Assembly: GCF_001983105.1 (NCBI RefSeq)
Contig: NZ_MOMC01000040.1
Location: 115,055-123,698 of the forward strand
Length of the DNA: 8,644 nt
Direction of reading: 5' to 3'
Source: Pseudofrankia asymbiotica
Lineage (GTDB): Bacteria > Actinomycetota > Actinomycetes > Frankiales > Frankiaceae
The translations under genes and the position numbers were made by a program. The notes beneath the pieces are model-generated. The model had not been told where the DNA came from. It saw only the letters and a program-made list of their open reading frames with translations, and made no database searches. Shown piece after piece: positions 1 to 6,554 of the stretch; positions within the stretch are counted from its first letter, which is position 1, and every line of letters begins with the position of its first letter.

Positions 1-879
1 CAGCCTGTCGCAGTCGGCGATCGGGGCCGCCCGGCCGTACAGCCAGGCATCGTCGCCGCCGGAGAGCGCGTACGTCCCGTGGTACGAGTGGTACCAGGTC
101 GCGTATCCGGCCAGCGGCGCGGCGAAGACCACGGCGAACGCGGCCAGGCGCAGCCAGCCGAGGCGGCGGACGACGACGTAGGCGAGCGCGAGCACGCCGA
201 GCACGACGCCCAGCGTCCGCGTGAGCCCCGCCGCGGCCAGCAGCCCGCCGGCCAGAGCGCAGGCGGCGATCGACGGCCTTGGCGACCACAGCAGCGCCAT
301 GAGCGCGCCTACCAGCAGCGCGAGGAACAGCGTCTCCGCCATCACGAAGTGCTCGATGTCGAGCTGGTAGGCGTCGAGCAGCACCGGCGCGGCCGCGAGC
401 GCCGACCCGAGCGGCCCGATCCCGCGGCGCAGCAGCAGCGCGTACAGCGCGAGGCCGATCGCGAGCCCGGCGGCGTGCTGGACCGCGGGCACGACGGCGA
501 GCCGATGGGCGTGGGCGAGCACGCTCAGCAGCACCGGGTAGCCGGCGGGCCGCATCGGGTCGGGCTGGTGGAGCCTGGCGAGGGTCAGATAGGCGTACGA
601 GTCGCCGGAGAACTCGAAGGCCGGCCGGTAGGCGTACATCGTGAGCAGCCGCAGCCCGGCTCCGGCCACCAGGAACACGGCGAACAGCCAGTGCCGCCGC
701 CCCGCCGCCAGCACTTCCGTCGTCGGCCTCCGTGCCCCCGGTCTCCATGCCGCCAGCCGCCGAAGGGGACGACGGTGGGGGAGGGTCTCGCCGGCCGGGT
801 CCCCTGGCGCGTGCCCCCCCGCCGTCCGCTCGTCGGCGCCGACGCCGTCGGGGCCGGTCGCCACGGAGGCGGCCGTCAT
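1..879 (-). CDS. GT-C fold membrane glycosyltransferase (GT39/ArnT-like), C-terminus cut by window edge
   Basis: Translation from the ATG at 879 gives 293 residues with no stop before base 1, so the C-terminus is missing. After about 60 polar, Pro/Arg-rich residues come hydrophobic segments near 63-80, 128-150, 157-172, 178-198, 203-236 and 243-260. The first outer loop carries SGDSYAYLTLA (91-101; D93 is the candidate catalytic acid), followed by RPAGYP (110-115) and EHFVMAETLF (176-185). This layout matches GT-C enzymes of the GT39/RgtA-D type, which move a sugar from a polyprenyl-phosphate donor to an acceptor outside the membrane. The start overlaps the GT2 stop in ATGA (876-879) and has no obvious ribosome binding site, so translational coupling is likely. 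The partner GT2 protein could supply its donor (inference). The acceptor cannot be told from the sequence. Confidence 0.83.
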   Translation of the reverse strand, partial: MTAASVATGPDGVGADERTAGGHAPGDPAGETLPHRRPLRRLAAWRPGARRPTTEVLAAGRRHWLFAVFLVAGAGLRLLTMYAYRPAFEFSGDSYAYLTLARLHQPDPMRPAGYPVLLSVLAHAHRLAVVPAVQHAAGLAIGLALYALLLRRGIGPLGSALAAAPVLLDAYQLDIEHFVMAETLFLALLVGALMALLWSPRPSIAACALAGGLLAAAGLTRTLGVVLGVLALAYVVVRRLGWLRLAAFAVVFAAPLAGYATWYHSYHGTYALSGGDDAWLYGRAAPIADCDRL

Positions 880-2618
880 CGCGCGGCCGCGCCGGTCGCC
901 GTCGCCACCAGGCGCAGATAGAACGTGCCGAGCATGCCCTGCAGGCCGAGGGCCGCCACCGTCAGCGCGAGCCCGGCCGCCGGCAGCGCGGCCGGCGCGC
1001 CGAGGCGCGGCGACCAGCCCGGCCACGGCGCCGTCACCCGCGTCATCCCGGCGGCGTCGTGGCCACCCGTCGCCGTCACGACCAGGACGCCCAGGACGAC
1101 CGCCGCCACCAGGCCGGTGGCGAACAGTGTGCTTCCCAGGAACCCGCCCCGCCCAGGGGTCAGCGGCCAGCGGACCAGCCGGGGCGGGCGCTGGCCCGGC
1201 ATGCGCCAGCCGACCCGGCCGTGATGCGCGTCGGCGAACGCGCCGAGCAGCACGAGCTGCCCGCCGACCAGCGCGGCGAGCACGCAGATGAGCGTGCCGT
1301 ACCAGCCGTACGGCTCGGACGCCCCCTGGATGCCTGGATCGCCGGTCACGCGCGCCGGGTCGGTCACGGCGGCGACCAGCAACGACGCCTGCCCGAGCAG
1401 GCCCAGCGCCAGCAGCAGCAGGCCGGGCAGGACGAACAGGTGACGCGGCGCGAGCAGCAGCATGAAGCGCAGGTGCCGCCAGCCGTCGCGGACGGAGTCC
1501 AGCTTGGAGGCGCCGACCCGGGGGTGGTAGGTGATCGGGATCTCCACGCAGCGCAGCTCGGCGCGGGCCGCCGCCACCACGATCTCGGAGGCGAGCTCCA
1601 TCCCCTCGCTGCGCAGCGCCATCCTGGTGTAGGCGTCGCGAGTGAAGGCCCGCATGCCGGAATGGGCGTCCGAGGCCCGCACCCCGAACAGCCGGTTGAG
1701 GATCGCGGTGAGCACCGGGTTGCCGATGTAGCGGTGCAGCCAGGGCATGGCGCCCGGCAGGATCTGCCCGCCCAGCCGGGAGCCGAGCACGTAGTCCGCC
1801 TCGCCGCGCAGCAGTGGGGCCACGAGGGCGTCGATGGCGGTGAAGTCGTAGGAGCTGTCCGCGTCGCCCATGACGATGATCCGGCCGCGGGCGGTCGCGA
1901 AGCCCGTGAGGTAGGCGTTGCCGTAGCCACGGCGCCGCTCGGCCACGACCCGGGCGCCGGCGGCGGTGGCGCGGGCGGCGGAGGAGTCGGTCGAGCCGTT
2001 GTCGACGACGACCACCTCCCCGGGCAGGCCGAGCCGAGACAGCCCCGCCCGTGCCGCCCGCACGCAGTCGCCGACCGATGCCTCCTCGTTCAGGCAGGGC
2101 ATCACGACCGACACCTCGACCCGGCTCGTGTCGCCACGCGCGGCGCCGCGGCCGTGCCGAGAGGAGCTCGCGCGGGAGGGATGGCCGTTGCCGGGGGTGT
2201 GACCGCCCGGGGAGCCGGGATGGCCCGCGGCCGCCGGCCGGTCGGCGACGGCCGTGACAGTGGCGTGACCGCCGGCCGTCAGGGCGGGGTCGAGCTGGCT
2301 GGCGGCCGCCTGGCTCGCGGTTTCCGAGCCAACGGCTGTCGAGCCAACGGCTGCCGGGCTGGCGGGCGCCGGGCCGCTGACCGCCGTGCTCTCGGCGTGG
2401 CCGCCGCCGGGCGGGCGGACGTCGGCCCAGCCGGAGCCGCTCGCCGACTCGGCATCCTGACTGGTGGTGGAGGTTGGGCGGACGGCATCCACGGGTTCGT
2501 CCTCCACCGTCCCTCTCCCTGCCGAGGACGAAGCGCCCCAGGCCGACGCTCGCGGCGACGTGCGCCGCATACCGAGGGCATCCCCCGTGACGCGCCCCAC
2601 CTCGGCCGGCGCCCCCAT
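876..2618 (-). CDS. GT2 family glycosyltransferase, polyprenyl-phosphate sugar synthase-like, with C-terminal membrane helices
   Basis: The product is 580 residues from the ATG at 2618. Residues 1-166 are Ala/Ser/Gly/Pro-rich and look disordered. The GT-A domain spans about 167-385: VVMPCLNEE (171-179) and VVDNGSTD (204-211) for nucleotide-sugar binding, a DxD-type metal site GDADSSYD (D252, D254), and SDAHSGMRAF (316-325). Helices follow near 396-418, 440-461, 495-517 and 545-570. This resembles dolichol/polyprenyl-phosphate mannose or glucose synthases with a membrane anchor; which sugar is used cannot be read. It is the first gene of a coupled pair with the GT-C gene. The start is uncertain: an in-frame GTG at 2507 has a much better ribosome binding site and would remove 37 residues. 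A 15-bp in-frame duplication (TAVGS-type) lies in the disordered part. Function class is sure, substrate and exact start are not. Confidence 0.9.
   Translation of the reverse strand: MGAPAEVGRVTGDALGMRRTSPRASAWGASSSAGRGTVEDEPVDAVRPTSTTSQDAESASGSGWADVRPPGGGHAESTAVSGPAPASPAAVGSTAVGSETASQAAASQLDPALTAGGHATVTAVADRPAAAGHPGSPGGHTPGNGHPSRASSSRHGRGAARGDTSRVEVSVVMPCLNEEASVGDCVRAARAGLSRLGLPGEVVVVDNGSTDSSAARATAAGARVVAERRRGYGNAYLTGFATARGRIIVMGDADSSYDFTAIDALVAPLLRGEADYVLGSRLGGQILPGAMPWLHRYIGNPVLTAILNRLFGVRASDAHSGMRAFTRDAYTRMALRSEGMELASEIVVAAARAELRCVEIPITYHPRVGASKLDSVRDGWRHLRFMLLLAPRHLFVLPGLLLLALGLLGQASLLVAAVTDPARVTGDPGIQGASEPYGWYGTLICVLAALVGGQLVLLGAFADAHHGRVGWRMPGQRPPRLVRWPLTPGRGGFLGSTLFATGLVAAVVLGVLVVTATGGHDAAGMTRVTAPWPGWSPRLGAPAALPAAGLALTVAALGLQGMLGTFYLRLVATATGAAAR
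2326..2355 (-). repeat. 15-bp in-frame tandem duplication in the GT2 linker
   Basis: Two adjacent 15-base units, GAGCCAACGGCTGTC and GAGCCAACGGCTGCC on the plus strand, differ at one base. On the minus strand they encode A/T-A-V-G-S twice inside the disordered N-terminal region of the GT2 protein. The reading frame is kept, so this looks like slippage in a tolerant linker. Confidence 0.75.
2505..2520 (-). promoter_or_regulatory. Ribosome binding site with alternative GTG start of the GT2 gene
   Basis: Read on the minus strand, AGGGAGAGGG (2520-2511) precedes ACG and then GTG (2507-2505), in frame with the glycosyltransferase. The purine run and spacing are better than anything before the upstream ATG at 2618, where only a weak GGCGAG is seen. 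If used, the protein would be 543 residues. The nominal start is kept because both leave the whole catalytic domain intact. Confidence 0.4.
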
Positions 2619-2653
2619 TCTCGCCGGGTGCCCGAAGGTCTCGCAGGGCGGCA

Positions 2654-2666
2654 GGTCAGTAACCTA
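2654..2666 (-). promoter_or_regulatory. Possible -10 element for the GT2 gene
   Basis: On the minus strand TAGGTT (2666-2661) fits the actinobacterial TAnnnT -10 pattern and would start transcription near 2654, about 36 bases before the ATG at 2618. No good -35 hexamer is seen at 17-18 bases further upstream. This is a weak, pattern-only call. Confidence 0.25.
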
Positions 2667-3056
2667 CCGTTTGCGCGTGCCGCGTCCGGGACCGGCGTCC
2701 CGTCCGCCCGGTGGCGGCGTGCTGGACACCGAAACCGGTCGGCGGTCGCGCTGACGCCGTGCCATGGCCGCCGGCCGGGGCGCCGAAGCTCCCTCGAGGG
2801 CCCATCGGTGGGGGCGCTCGCGGCGGCCGCCGGTGAGTCCGCGGGGGTGTCTGGTTGGCGACGTCCCGGGCCTGGTACGGGGTCTTTGCGATGAAGGCGG
2901 GAAGTTCCCCGGTTCGTGCCGTTGTGGTCCCCCTGTTGGCTACTCTCGGTGAAGAATCCGGGGCGAGTGCGCCCGTTCGGATACCCTCCGCGACCATCCG
3001 GGGTCCTGGTTTGCGCCGATATGGAACCTGCCATGTAAACACGCCGAGGCCGTAGT

Positions 3057-3097
3057 CAGCAGGTCGTTGTGACTGCTGTAACCGGTAGGCGTAACGT
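3057..3097 (+). promoter_or_regulatory. Possible promoter and operator of the DUF5999 gene
   Basis: TTGTGA (3067-3072) resembles a -35 and TAACGT (3092-3097) a -10, with a long 19-base spacer. Transcription would then begin at about 3103-3107, on or beside the GTG start codons at 3101 and 3107, giving a leaderless message. An inverted repeat CAGCAG (3057-3062) / CTGCTG (3073-3078) brackets the -35 and could be an operator. The in-frame TAA at 3092 rules out a start further upstream. Confidence 0.35.
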
Positions 3098-3100
3098 CTG

Positions 3101-3505
3101 GTGCCCGTGCAGGTGAGTTCTTCTCAGCAGGCGGCGCGGGCGGGCGCCGCCGGGTCCGACGGCATCGTCGGACCAGCTTCTGCCCACGGTTCCGAACCCA
3201 CATCGGGCGACGGCACCGAGAGCGACGCCCACAGCGACCCTCTTCAAACGGGCCGCTGTTGCCAGCACCAGCCGATCTGTCCGAACGCGGACGCCGCCGA
3301 CCGGGACGCGGCGCGGATGGTACGCACCCATCCAGACCAGGGCTGGAGCCTTCTCTGCAACGGGGTGATCCTCTTCGAGGACACCGGCGAGATCCTCCCC
3401 ACCGGACGCACGGTGGAACCCCGCCGCGGCCCAGTGAGGTACGGCCCCGCGCGTGTCCCGCGGCCGGCGGCCCCGCGCCGCGCCGGTATCCCGGCCGGGG
3501 TCTGA
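3101..3505 (+). CDS. DUF5999 family small protein with N- and C-terminal extensions
   Basis: The 134-residue product holds a core at about 52-108 that I recognise as DUF5999, a small actinobacterial family of unknown function: CCQHQPICP (53-61), ADAADRDAARMV (63-74), HPDQGWSLLCNGVILFEDTGEILPTGR (77-103). Streptomyces members are mostly just this core, roughly 60-70 residues. Here about 50 polar residues precede it and a Pro/Arg-rich tail follows. C54, H56, C60 and C86 are possible metal or redox ligands (inference from spacing). Only GTG codons at 3101, 3107 and 3113 can start it, because an in-frame TAA lies at 3092 and the next ATG (3317) is inside the core; the N-terminal extension is therefore probably real. 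No membrane segment or signal peptide is seen. Its stop codon sits in a short palindrome, GGGTC-T-GACCC (3498-3508). The role is unknown. Confidence 0.85.
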   Translation: MPVQVSSSQQAARAGAAGSDGIVGPASAHGSEPTSGDGTESDAHSDPLQTGRCCQHQPICPNADAADRDAARMVRTHPDQGWSLLCNGVILFEDTGEILPTGRTVEPRRGPVRYGPARVPRPAAPRRAGIPAGV

Positions 3506-3640
3506 CCCGCGTGCCGCCGCGGCGCCCTGGTGTGGCGTCGCGAGCGGCCACGCGCGCCGGCGGCCCGCCGCGCTGCGCCGCCAGCGCCCCCGGCGCGGGC
3601 GACGCCCCGTTCGCGATCTTCGTTGGGCCTACGCCGGAGT

Positions 3641-3650
3641 GGAACGTTCC
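3641..3650. promoter_or_regulatory. Perfect 10-bp palindrome upstream of the PAP2-kinase gene
   Basis: GGAACGTTCC is self-complementary and lies 31 bases upstream of the putative -10 element of the next gene. Its position suits an operator or activator site. It may also be chance in GC-rich DNA. Confidence 0.3.
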
Positions 3651-3681
3651 GGTGGGTTAGGTGCTTGCGGCCATCCCCGGT

Positions 3682-3693
3682 TAGCCTGCGGAC
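3682..3693 (+). promoter_or_regulatory. Putative -10 element giving a leaderless PAP2-kinase transcript
   Basis: TAGCCT (3682-3687) matches TAnnnT and is followed by exactly six bases before the GTG at 3694. This is the spacing expected when transcription starts on the first base of the start codon. No Shine-Dalgarno sequence is visible before the GTG, which fits a leaderless message. No clear -35 is seen. Confidence 0.45.
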
Positions 3694-5454
3694 GTGGCGG
3701 AGAGTAGATGGGCGCGGCAGGTGGCCATTCGCGCGGGCAATGCCGCGCGAGGCGTGAACCCGGTGCCGGCGTCCCAGCGGAGACGCCCGGTGCGCGGCGT
3801 GGCGTCACGCGTCGGTGCCGCCGATCGCGCGGTGTTCGGGGCCGTCGCCGGAGCTCGCCCGATCGCCGACCCGCTGCTCCCTCGGCTGTCCCACGCGGCC
3901 GATCACGGCCTGTTGTGGTGGGGGGTCGCCGGCGCCCTCGGGATGACCCGGGGCCGGCGTCGCAGGGCGGCCGGACGCGGCCTGATCGCGCTCGGGCTCG
4001 CGAGCGCCGTCACCAACGGCCCCGCAAAAATGATCTTTCGGCGTGGCCGCCCCGTCAACCAGGCGGTCCCGCTCGTCCGCCGGCCACACCGCCAGCATCT
4101 GTCGTTCTCGTTCCCGTCCGGGCACTCCGCGTCCGCGGCCGCGTTCGCCACCGCCGTCGCGCTCGACGCCCCGAAGGCCGCCGCGCCGGTCGGCGCGCTC
4201 GCGGGCCTCGTCGCCTTCTCCCGGGTCTACGTCGGGGTGCACTACCCGAGCGACGTCGTCGCCGGCGCGGCCCTCGGCGCCGCCTGCGCGCTGGCGACGA
4301 CGAAGGTGATGCCCCGGCGGTCGTGGGCACCCGCGCGGGGCCGTCCGGCGTCGGCCTCGGTGCCTGCCCTGCCGGAGGGCGAGGGCCTGACGGTGGTCGT
4401 CAACGCCAGCTCGGGGTCGGGTGCGTGGCTGGGCCAGGGGCCCGACGTCGCCGCGCGGTTAAGGGCCGAGCTGCCGCTCGCGAAGGTCGTCGAGGTCGGG
4501 CCGCACGACGACCTCGAGGAGGAGCTGGACGAGGCCGCCGCCTCCTGCCTGGTGCTCGGCGTCGCGGGCGGTGACGGCACGGTCAGCGCGGCCGCCGCCA
4601 GGGCGCTCGCCCACGGCCTGCCGCTCGCCCTGTTCCCGGTCGGCACGCTGAACCACTTCGCGGCGGACCTGGGCCTCGCGACCGGCATCGCCGACACGGC
4701 GCGGGCCGTCCGCGAGGGCAGCGCCGTCGCCGTCGACGTCGGTCGTCTCGAGGGGATCGACGCCGCCGGCGAGCGGTTCGAGGGGGTGTTCCTCAACACC
4801 GCCAGCCTGGGTGGCTACGCCCACATGGTCGCGATCCGGGAACGGCTCGAGAAGCGGTTCGGGAAATGGCCCGCCATGGTCGTGGCGCTGGCCTGGGTGC
4901 TGCGCAACGACCCCCCGATCGAGGTGGACATCACCGCCTTCGACCCCACTGGCCCGACGCGTGCCCGTACCCGCTCGCGCACCGCCCGCCGAGGCGTGAA
5001 GGACGCCCCGCTGGGCGTGGGATGGCCGGTGACCGCCTCCGCGCCGACCGGTCTGGAGCGGCGCCGGCTGTGGCTGCTCTTCGTCGGCAACGGGAACTAC
5101 CGCCCGTCCGGGTTCGCCCCGACATACCGGTCGCGGCTCGACGAGGGCCTTCTCGACCTGCGCCTCGTCGACGGCGTCAGCCCGTTCGCCAGGGCGCGGC
5201 TCGTCGTCGCCGTCCTCACGGGCCAGCTGCGGCGCAGCCGGGTCTACGAGAAGCGGACGGCCGTCCGGATCCAGGTCTCCGCCGCCGGCCCCCGACCGGA
5301 TGGGCGGCAGGGCCGGAGGTCCCGCCGGGGCGCGGACGCGACCGAGCCCGCGAGGACGCTCCCGTTCGCCCGCGACGGCGAGGTCACGGACGGTGTGCGA
5401 AGTATCACCATCATGCCCAACGGGGCCCGCCTGGTCGTCTACCGGCCGGACTAG
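3694..5454 (+). CDS. Fusion of PAP2 lipid phosphatase and diacylglycerol-kinase-type lipid kinase
   Basis: The product is 586 residues. The PAP2 half (about 40-205) has all three signature motifs: K-x6-RP at K112-P120, PSGH at 141-144, and SR-x5-H-x3-D at S176-D187, with H183 the expected nucleophile and H144 its partner. Hydrophobic stretches near 72-84, 96-108, 147-157, 164-176 and 187-202 suggest membrane embedding. The kinase half (about 231-586) shows NASSGSG (237-243), the ATP-binding GGDGTV (292-297), PVGTLNHFAADLG (315-327), LNTASLGGYA (367-376), FVGNGNYRPSGF (463-474) and a late DGE (561-563), as in the DAGK catalytic family. This two-domain architecture is known in actinobacteria. 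It probably removes phosphate from one lipid phosphate and phosphorylates a diacylglycerol-like lipid; the substrates are not established here. An Arg-rich insert lies at 423-433 and another at 533-547. Confidence 0.93.
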   Translation: MAESRWARQVAIRAGNAARGVNPVPASQRRRPVRGVASRVGAADRAVFGAVAGARPIADPLLPRLSHAADHGLLWWGVAGALGMTRGRRRRAAGRGLIALGLASAVTNGPAKMIFRRGRPVNQAVPLVRRPHRQHLSFSFPSGHSASAAAFATAVALDAPKAAAPVGALAGLVAFSRVYVGVHYPSDVVAGAALGAACALATTKVMPRRSWAPARGRPASASVPALPEGEGLTVVVNASSGSGAWLGQGPDVAARLRAELPLAKVVEVGPHDDLEEELDEAAASCLVLGVAGGDGTVSAAAARALAHGLPLALFPVGTLNHFAADLGLATGIADTARAVREGSAVAVDVGRLEGIDAAGERFEGVFLNTASLGGYAHMVAIRERLEKRFGKWPAMVVALAWVLRNDPPIEVDITAFDPTGPTRARTRSRTARRGVKDAPLGVGWPVTASAPTGLERRRLWLLFVGNGNYRPSGFAPTYRSRLDEGLLDLRLVDGVSPFARARLVVAVLTGQLRRSRVYEKRTAVRIQVSAAGPRPDGRQGRRSRRGADATEPARTLPFARDGEVTDGVRSITIMPNGARLVVYRPD

Positions 5455-5603
5455 ACCGCCCGGCTGGCTCCCCATGCGGTGCCAGCGCGAGCCTGAGATC
5501 GTCCCGTCCGTCCGGCCGGGCGGTCTGTCCGTCCGGCTCGTCCGGCCCGCCCGTCCGGGACAGAGCCCGGAGGGCGCCCCACGCCTCCCACGCCTCCCAC
5601 GCC
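5455..5603. terminator. Convergent intergenic spacer with possible two-way terminator hairpins
   Basis: Two genes end facing each other here (stops at 5454 and 5604). GCTGGC (5463-5468) pairs with GCCAGC (5481-5486) just after the kinase stop, and CGGGCGG (5517-5523) pairs with CCGCCCG (5547-5553). Neither is followed by a T-run. GTCCGTCCGG-type words recur through 5506-5555. The position supports a terminator role more than the modest stems do. Confidence 0.4.
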
Positions 5604-5606
5604 TCA
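5580..5606. repeat. Three tandem 9-bp units ending in a stop codon
   Basis: CACGCCTCC occurs at 5580-5588 and 5589-5597, followed by CACGCCTCA at 5598-5606. The last three bases of the third unit are the stop codon (TGA on the minus strand) of the 281-residue gene. The array is otherwise intergenic and is likely to vary in copy number between strains. Confidence 0.8.
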
Positions 5607-6449
5607 GTGGACGGGGTGGTCCTGCAGAGGGATGAGAGCGGTGAGGGGAGTCGTCAGGCGGGCGCACAGGACCGGGTCGAGAAGGTCCTCGACCAGCAGC
5701 GCGCAGGCCAGGTCGGCGCAGAGCTCCATGACGCGGGCCTCCGCCGACGGGTCCTGGGCGAGCAGCGCGCCGTCGCCGCGGCAGTCCTGGCAGGGACGCC
5801 AGAACCCCTCGGCGGCGCTGCGGCGGACCAGCGTCCACACCCGGCGCCGGCCGGTGAGCACGGCGGTGCCGAAGGCGGCATCCATCGCCTCCTGATGGTC
5901 GGACTCGTCGCGGGTCAGCGCGGTCACCAGCAGGCCCTCGAAGACCTCGGAACTGCGCGGGTCATGGCAGCGCACGGCGAGCCTCGGCAGCGCGGCGAGC
6001 ACCCGTTTGACGTCCGCGGCGGACGGGCCCAGATCGGGTTCGTGTGAACGGACCCGTGGGTAGACCATGCGCCATGGGCGCATCAGGCCGGCGTACTCCG
6101 AGCGCGACAGGATCGGGCGGGCGTAGGCCGCGGCGAGCGCGTCGCGCATCGAGCGCAGCGCCGTCGCGGTGACGGACGGGTCGACCGTGACGTACTCGGC
6201 GCCGGAGAGGTCATCGGCGTAGATGGCCGAGAGGGCGTCGAACGCGGCCAGCACCTCGACGACCAGGGGCGACTCGGGCGAGAGCGCCCGGTCCCTGGCG
6301 ACGGCGAGCGCCGGGGAGTTGCGCCACTCGGCGGCCAGCTGGGCCAGCTCGCCGTCGGAGGTGTGGACCAGCTGGGCGAGGATGCCCAGGATGCCCCGCA
6401 GGTTCGGGTGCTCCTCGAGCCGTTCGATGCGGCGGGCGCGAAGGATCAT
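5604..6449 (-). CDS. Unrecognised 281-residue soluble protein with one CxxC motif
   Basis: I do not recognise the family. Codon use is strongly G/C at third positions, as in the sure genes, and the ATG at 6449 has GGAG seven bases upstream, so the gene is well supported. The protein is mostly helical-looking and Ala/Leu-rich with no membrane segment or signal peptide. Acidic, aromatic patches include AFDALSAIYADDLSGAEYVTVD (split at 69-90). A charged stretch TRDESDHQEAMDAAFG (179-194) precedes RRRVWTLVRR (201-210) and CQDCRGDG (220-227), which recalls half of a DnaJ-type zinc knuckle but stands alone; C161, C244, C249 and C262 are further cysteines. The C-terminus ends IPLQDHPVH. It stands alone on its strand between a convergent spacer and a long non-coding gap, so context gives no role. 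It could be a lineage-specific cytoplasmic protein. Confidence 0.75.
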   Translation of the reverse strand: MILRARRIERLEEHPNLRGILGILAQLVHTSDGELAQLAAEWRNSPALAVARDRALSPESPLVVEVLAAFDALSAIYADDLSGAEYVTVDPSVTATALRSMRDALAAAYARPILSRSEYAGLMRPWRMVYPRVRSHEPDLGPSAADVKRVLAALPRLAVRCHDPRSSEVFEGLLVTALTRDESDHQEAMDAAFGTAVLTGRRRVWTLVRRSAAEGFWRPCQDCRGDGALLAQDPSAEARVMELCADLACALLVEDLLDPVLCARLTTPLTALIPLQDHPVH

Positions 6450-6456
6450 GCGGCCG

Positions 6457-6460
6457 CTCC
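6457..6460 (-). promoter_or_regulatory. Ribosome binding site fixing the start of the 281-residue gene
   Basis: Read on the minus strand, GGAG (6460-6457) is separated from the ATG at 6449 by seven bases, CGGCCGC. This is one of the few canonical sites in the window and supports that start. Confidence 0.6.
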
Positions 6461-6503
6461 GGTGGCCGTACGGGCGGCGCCTGGCGCGGCCCTTCCCGCT
6501 CCC

Positions 6504-6543
6504 CTGTGGCCCAGGGCACAGAAGTGCTCCTGGCCAACCCAGG
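6504..6543. repeat. Two small hairpins next to the 14-bp stem
   Basis: At 6504-6521 an 18-base near-palindrome (CTGTG...CACAG, one inner mismatch) is followed by CCTGG (6529-6533) facing CCAGG (6539-6543) over a 5-base loop. With the perfect stem at 6555-6586 they form three successive foldable units in about 83 bases. Their joint meaning is unclear. Confidence 0.5.
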
Positions 6544-6554
6544 GCGCGGGACCC

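Larger units (their letters stand above)
2619..3100. other. Divergent intergenic region with no convincing gene
   Basis: About 480 bases separate the minus-strand GT2 gene from the plus-strand DUF5999 gene. Open frames exist but their third codon positions are mixed and no family motif appears. Base composition becomes less GC-rich from about 2880 to 3100, as expected for promoters. Small symmetric sites are present: CCCTCGAGGG (2791-2800), GGGAA-G-TTCCC (2899-2909) and CAGCAG/CTGCTG (3057-3062, 3073-3078). It probably holds the promoters of both flanking genes. I see no tRNA, known riboswitch core or mobile element. Confidence 0.55.

Noticed and set aside
732..2894. A very long plus-strand open frame (720 codons) opposite the GT2 gene
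   Set aside because: Its product is Arg/Gly/His/Gln-rich low complexity without motifs, while the minus strand encodes a complete GT-A domain. Long antisense open frames are common in GC-rich coding DNA.
2905..2925. GGTTCGTGCC, resembling a tRNA T-loop
   Set aside because: No acceptor stem, D-arm or anticodon arm can be built around it.
2656..3055. Several open frames on both strands in the divergent gap
   Set aside because: No third-position bias, no motif and no ribosome binding site; their overlap on both strands points to chance.
3498..3551. Short palindromes around and after the DUF5999 stop codon as a terminator
   Set aside because: GGGTC-T-GACCC, CGCCGCGGCG and GTGGC/GCCAC are too short, and such stems are frequent by chance at this GC content.
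4459..5838. A 459-codon minus-strand open frame opposite the lipid kinase domain
   Set aside because: It is a low-complexity antisense translation of a gene with clear catalytic motifs, and it also runs through the convergent spacer.
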